64,000 nucleotides of DNA from Phanerodontia chrysosporium (taxonomy: Eukaryota > Basidiomycota > Agaricomycetes > Polyporales > Phanerochaetaceae). The notes beneath the pieces are model-generated. The model was given only the letters and a program-made list of their open reading frames with translations, was not told the origin of the DNA and did not search any database. Positions within the stretch are counted from its first letter, which is position 1. Every line of letters starts with the position of its first letter. Positions 59,830 to 64,000 of this stretch are shown here, piece after piece. Both the position numbers and the translations under genes were made by a program. The stretch covers positions 124,001-188,000 of the forward strand of contig MJGA01000005.1 in NCBI GenBank assembly GCA_001910725.1. The letters run 5' to 3'.

Positions 59830-60963
59830 CGTTGCAGGCCGTGGCAGCAAAAGGCGAAAATATTTAGGTTAAATAGCTTGTCGTCTTGAGGCCTGCCAGG
59901 GCGCGGTCAAGACCGTCGTCGTCGTCCGAAAGAGTACGCACGCGAGGCCCATCATGCGAGCGATGGACACGAGGCAAACGACATCGTGGGAATGACAAGC
60001 CAAGGACACAGTCTACGACAAAGTCTAAGAAACATTTCGAGTTTAATATGGAGTGCAACGGTATTCGCGAGAGAAAGTCTCATGTAGGAGACATAGTTCA
60101 AGAGGGCAAACAAGGCGAGGCAGACCAGTCACGAGCGCGTCAAGTGACTACTAGTTGCTCAGTACACAGGGGTCAGATACCAAGGGTGCATCGTATGAAG
60201 TGCACGGCATGTTAACGCGTTAACCCCAGACGGACCTACAAACCCATTGCAGCGTGTCGTCCAGCGAAGTGGCGGCGGTCGGCAATGTGCCACAAGCTGC
60301 GGGAAGAGCTCATCCCATGGCAAACCCGTCTCTAAAAACCTGAGGTGACCGTCAAGGTACAGTGGCAAGTCCTGGGAGACCGTATCAAGGCTCGGTTACT
60401 ACGCAGATTTTTAGAGCATGGCTTCATGTTCCAGCAAGGGTCTGCACCCACACGAGTATCACTTGTTGGTAGTGGTGACCTAGGCGTGGGGGAATGACAA
60501 ACACTCGACGTTAGAATACAAACCGCAGGGTCAGGCGACAACGCAGGGTGAGAGCTGGAAGGTCGATGCTTAGCGTGTGCTCACATGAGCGTCGCCACCA
60601 TACGCCACATCTTCGGGCGTTCCACGAAGAGGTCCATAATCTGTTCACGGCCATCGGATGCTTCGGACGGCAGAAAATGAACTAGATGTCAACGAGATCA
60701 CGTCGATTCTGTGTGGGAAACATTTCTGGAGATACGCTCAATATCTGCGTCGACAGCATACATGCCTGACGGACTTACTAATGATTCTCAACCTCCACGA
60801 CTCCAAAACCCGCCATCAAATACTCCGCAAATGCGTTGTGATTCCACGATGTCATACAAGAGATACAAGCACTCTAAAAGTCGAAAGCAAGGTGCAACGA
60901 AAGCATGCGGTGATTAGAATATGAAGCAGATGTGAAGCGAACCGGGGAGAGACCGGTGGTAGG
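59830..60963. other. Intergenic, 1.13 kb, upstream of the Dabb gene
   Basis: Between two minus-strand genes. No open frame here has a domain-like sequence, and I looked in vain for a short CAAX-type peptide or Cys-rich secreted peptide. The Dabb promoter and the 3' end of the LYAR-type gene should lie here. Confidence 0.4.
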
Positions 60964-62197
60964 TCATGAGTCGGCGACAGCCTCAGCTTTCGACTTTTTG
61001 TGCTTCTTCTCTTTCTTCTCTTTCTTCTCCTTCTTGCCCTCTTTTGTCTCGGAGGTCTGCTCTGGTGCGGCGGGCGTGTCGACATCCATCGCATCTTCAG
61101 AGGTCTTACCCTCCTTCGCCTTCTTCTCGCCTGCCTCCCCTACAGGTTCCGGTGCTGCCTCGACTACCTCTGCGCCCTTCTCTTTCTTGTCCTTCTTCTT
61201 CTTGTCCTTCTTGTCCTTCTTACTCTCGACCTCCTTGCTCTCCTCCACCTGCTGCTCCTTCTGGCTCTGCTCTGCTACCGCCTTCTCCTTCTTCTCCTTC
61301 TTACTCTTCTTCTCTTTTTTCTCGGAGGATTCTGGCTGGGATGGAGCTGCGGAGGACTCGGCGGTAGGCTCTGGCGACGGCTTCGCCTTCTTCTTCGCGG
61401 GCTCAGCAGCGGGCTCGTCCTACGGCAGGTGAGGGATAGCTGAATGATTGTCGGCAGGACACTCACCGTTGCCGACTCAGCCTTGCGTTTCTTGTCCTTC
61501 TTTTCCTTCTTGTCTGTCTTCTTTTCCTCCTTTTCCACGTCGCCATTCTGCTTGGCGGCAGCCTGTACAGCAGGGGAAGTCTTCACGGCGAGGTCCTTCT
61601 TCGAGTCATCCTCAAGCGCAGCTGGAGTCGTGACGGGCGACATCCGGAGAGGAGAGCCCAGGGGAGAGGCGTTAGCACCCGTGCCTTCGTATCTTGCCTG
61701 CTGCCGGCCGCCTCCCCAGCCCATCGTGCGGCCCTGGTACTTACCAGACGCTCCGCCCTGTCCGTTCCCCTGCCGGTTGTTGAAGTTGCCGTTACGCTGG
61801 AAGCCGTTCTGTCGGTTATTCTGCTGCTAAAGCGAGGAGTTAGAATATAAGCTATGAGAGACGATGCAACACGCACGCCCTTCGGGCCCTTGTAGAGTCC
61901 CTTCTGGTACTTCTCAGCCTCGCTGATGCATTGCGTGTGTCCCTTGTACTCGGCGGGCCCGTTGAAGGTCGTGCTGCAATCTATGCACGTGAACGCAGAC
62001 TGGCACTGGAAGCGGTGGTTGTCAAGCTTGGGCTTCTTCACCACGTCGCCACAGCCTGGGTATTCGCGAAGTCAGGTCCTGTGGTCTGGGGGCTTTGCCT
62101 CCGCGAGAAAGCGTACGGACCTTCGCACCTGAGGGAGGCAGGTGAGCGGTTACACCCTCAAGCTATGACTGAAAGATACTCACTGGAATGAAACCAT
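60964..62197 (-). CDS. LYAR-type C2H2/C2HC zinc-finger protein with Lys-rich tail
   Basis: A nucleolar-type protein: the N-terminal zinc fingers match the LYAR family (MVSFQCEGCGDVVKKPKLDN, then HRFQCQSAFTCIDCSTTFNG and PAEYKGHTQCISEAEKYQKG). In yeast and mammals relatives act in rRNA production. The first two coding exons are very short, MVSFQ and then CEG, split by GT-AG introns near 62182 and 62115. The middle is Gly/Gln/Asn-rich (RNGNFNNRQGNGQGGASGKY). The tail is made of repeated Lys-Glu blocks (KKDKKDKKKKDKKEKG, KEGKKEKKEKKEKKHKKSKA), typical of nucleolar proteins. The stop is at 60964, after EAVADS. Length about 360 residues. Confidence 0.85.
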
Positions 62198-62659
62198 TTT
62201 TGAGAGAAGGTAAGGATGAAGGGGGGAGGGTAGTAATGAGTGGAAGTGAAGGCGACTCGAGTGAGCCTGGGGAAAGAAATGCTCGAGCAGCCAATCCGAA
62301 GCCAATCAGCAGCCGAAGACCAGAAATTTAGGAGCACGTGGCATTGCAAGACGCCCACTCAGACAGACGCGCCATGCTTTCCGTCAGGCCTGTGCTTCTG
62401 ACCGCCACGTCGGGAACAAACATGCCCACCGGGTTTACTGGCATAGGGTATACGTTATAGTCCCTCAGGGTATACTATGACCCACGAAGGCGACGCTGTA
62501 CACTACTCGACTAGGGGGTATAGGGGTATATGTCGTACGTGCGCAACCGTTCCTTCCGTGAGCCGTTCGTTAACTTAGGTGGTCTCATGACAGTTCTTGT
62601 CCATATTCCAAACGGACTGGGTATAGAACGATGGGTCTATGGGCAGGGGCTGGAAAGCT
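62198..62659. promoter_or_regulatory. Upstream region of the LYAR-type gene with a cluster of GGGTATA motifs
   Basis: This 462-bp stretch holds four copies of GGGTATA between 62446 and 62530, detailed in a separate entry. Otherwise it has no open frame of interest. It also holds the 3' end of the DUF6699 gene. Confidence 0.45.
62446..62530 (+). repeat. Four GGGTATA motifs in 85 bp
   Basis: GGGTATAC at 62446-62453, GGGTATAC at 62468-62475, GGGGGTATA at 62514-62522 and GGGGTATA at 62523-62530. The last two are directly adjacent. They lie about 250-330 bp upstream of the LYAR-type start and may be binding sites or chance. Confidence 0.4.
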
Positions 62660-63382
62660 TCAACGCCTGCCCATCTTAACGACCCATGTCTCGACCTTCC
62701 TCTTGCCGGGTAGAAGGACGCTCTCCACGAAGGCCTCGTCCTTCGCCAGGCCCATGAACATGGTCTCCTCGCCAAGGTAGTCAATCCTGAGGGCCACCTT
62801 CTCCGCCGTCTCCGGGTCGCGGTCAATCCTGTGCTTCATCGCGCGTTCGACGGCCCCCTTCTTAGCAGAGTCGGCGCACAGAAGCGCCCACTCTGCCTCT
62901 CCGATGGGAGCGCGCAGTGCGGCATGCACACGCTCCCAGATGGTGCCACACACGACGAGCTCGTTGCGGATTTCGATTGGCCACGGGAAGGCGCGCGCGA
63001 CGAGGCGGAGGTCGCGCACGGGCTCGGGGAAGACGCTCCAGCCGGCAAAGCGCGCGTGCTCGGGCAGCGCGCGCCGCGGGCTCTCGCGCACGTCGAAGCA
63101 GAGGGGAACGCCGCAGCTGTCTATGCACGGGTGCAGCGCGTCGCGTGGTGGCCGGGCTGGCGCGAGCGGGACGAAGCCGGGGACAGTGGGCGTGCGTAAG
63201 CACGGCGCGCTGCGGGGGCTCGGGGGATACTCACTCGATTGCGCGGGCACCTGCACTGGCACAGGGTACGCAGGCATTTGGGGCCATGGGTAGGGCAGGT
63301 ATACGAGGTTGCGCGGCGGTGAGGGAACAGGCGGCCATTGGCCCTGGCCTTGGCTCGACTGGCGGTCGTGTGGGCAGCCCAT
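62660..63382 (-). CDS. DUF6699-domain protein
   Basis: An uncharacterised protein family abundant in Agaricomycetes. It is a single open frame from the ATG at 63382 (MGCPHDRQSSQGQG). The N-terminal third is Pro-rich (WPPVPSPPRNLVYLPYPWPQ). The domain follows: CGVPLCFDVRESPRRALPEH, ARFAGWSVFPEPVRDLRLVA and RAFPWPIEIRNELVVCGTIW, then ERVHAALRAPIGEAEW. It ends RIDYLGEETMFMGLAKDEAF with VESVLLPGKRKVETWVVKMG. No membrane segment or signal peptide. A TATTTAAGG-like box on the minus strand at about 63486-63495 lies about 105 bp upstream. The frame stays open throughout, so no intron is needed, though one could be hidden near 63230. Confidence 0.8.
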   Translation of the reverse strand: MGCPHDRQSSQGQGQWPPVPSPPRNLVYLPYPWPQMPAYPVPVQVPAQSSEYPPSPRSAPCLRTPTVPGFVPLAPARPPRDALHPCIDSCGVPLCFDVRESPRRALPEHARFAGWSVFPEPVRDLRLVARAFPWPIEIRNELVVCGTIWERVHAALRAPIGEAEWALLCADSAKKGAVERAMKHRIDRDPETAEKVALRIDYLGEETMFMGLAKDEAFVESVLLPGKRKVETWVVKMGRR

Positions 63383-64000
63383 TGTCGTTCAAGTGCTCGG
63401 GTGTTGAGGTGTTGAGGTGTTTGCGGGGTGTTTGCGGGCTTGTGTGAGTCTGCTTTGTTCCTTCCATGTCTCTGCGAGAGCTTCGCCTTAAATACAGGTC
63501 TGGCACCACCTCTCAGTGCATTGCTATGGCGGACGACTGCCAGAGCCTCGACTTGACCCGCCAAGGCGCCAGCAGTGTGACTTGCGGCGAGCCGCACGGG
63601 CTCAGGCGTGAGCTGTGCACTCGGTTACGTGCGTCCGTCAGGGCGGCTCCTAGCGTCGTCATCATCTCGGCCATCCCATGGACCAATGGCGAGCGTGGGA
63701 CGTGGGCGTAGCCCGTCCCGAGAGCACAGCCCGGTGCCGGGTCCTGTGCTGAAAGCGATCCTGCCCGACGCGCGTCTTCATCAAGAGTCGCTCTCGCCAG
63801 ACGGGCTGTGCATTCATCCCGCCGGTTGCTGCGAATGACATATCGGTGGCCCTTTCGGTATTCGCCTTTCGCCTGCGCAGTGGCCACATTCCAGACTGTT
63901 CCCTGGACTGTTCGGACTGCTATTCGAGGAGGAATTGCCCCTCGGAGAGTTGTATTTTCCGAGCATATTTGTAGAGGTGCGTCCCGACGTGGTATGATCA
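63383..64000. promoter_or_regulatory. Upstream region of the DUF6699 gene
   Basis: Contains a short tandem repeat just ahead of the start (63401-63440) and a TATA-like element near 63490. Minus-strand frames at 63513-63889 and plus-strand frames at 63466-63838 overlap each other, lack convincing starts and resemble no family. The window ends at 64000 without another clear gene. Confidence 0.4.
63401..63440. repeat. Short tandem repeats in the DUF6699 leader
   Basis: Two copies of GTGTTGAG are followed by two copies of GTGTTTGCGGG, 20-60 bp before the DUF6699 ATG on the minus strand. It would be transcribed in the 5' leader as a C/A-rich tract. Confidence 0.5.

Noticed and set aside
63513..63889. 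124-codon minus-strand frame at the right edge
   Set aside because: No ATG start and no recognisable similarity; opposite-strand frames of similar length overlap it.
1..64000. A prokaryote-type defence, CRISPR or mobile element system
   Set aside because: The window is nuclear fungal DNA with spliced genes; no direct-repeat array, transposase, integrase or reverse transcriptase was seen.

Overview
This is a stretch of nuclear genome from a filamentous basidiomycete, most likely an Agaricomycete. The genes are dense and almost all are broken by many short (about 45-70 nt) GT-AG introns. The housekeeping genes are of fungal type, and there are families typical of mushrooms (a DUF6699 protein, a large single-pass 'ectodomain-TM-tail' protein, a secreted S8 protease). 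I recognise 26 protein genes. I saw no tRNA, rRNA, CRISPR array, transposon or viral sequence.

Layout. 1.2-6.4 kb (all minus): a putative mitochondrial protein, an aldo/keto reductase and the CCR4 deadenylase. 7.0-16.5 kb: mevalonate diphosphate decarboxylase (+), a secreted subtilisin (-), a cupin protein (+), prefoldin subunit 4 (+) and D-amino-acid oxidase (-). 17.5-24.2 kb: a homoserine-acetyltransferase-like hydrolase (-), ribosomal protein uS12/RPS23 (+), CDP-diacylglycerol synthase (-) and a small complex I subunit (-). 24.5-41.3 kb: DNA topoisomerase I (+), COG2 (+), VPS8 (-), a Cti6-like PHD protein (+) and threonine deaminase ILV1 (+). 41.5-48.4 kb is very GC-rich and holds a magnesium-chelatase-like protein (-) and the TM protein (+). 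48.9-63.4 kb: an FAD monooxygenase (-), VPS53 (-), an MBIP-like protein (+), Yippee (+), ATG3 (+), a Dabb-domain protein (-), a LYAR-type zinc-finger protein (-) and a DUF6699 protein (-).

Together these are mainly core cell functions. Membrane traffic is over-represented: COG2 (COG), VPS8 (CORVET), VPS53 (GARP) and ATG3 (autophagy) lie within about 31 kb. Several pairs are head-to-head and probably share promoters (VPS53/MBIP-like, VPS8/Cti6-like, complex I subunit/TOP1, protease/cupin).

A quality point affects the reading of several genes. ILV1, the hydrolase, the magnesium-chelatase-like gene, the TM gene, the Dabb gene and perhaps the oxidase each lose frame where a single G or C seems to be missing, usually in a short G/C run. 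The simplest explanation is systematic under-calling in the assembly rather than pseudogenes. I did not find a convincing undescribed multi-gene system. The most interesting items are the MBIP-like gene fired from a 66-bp divergent promoter, the membrane-anchored Dabb protein, the three GC-AG introns and the clustering of tethering-complex genes.
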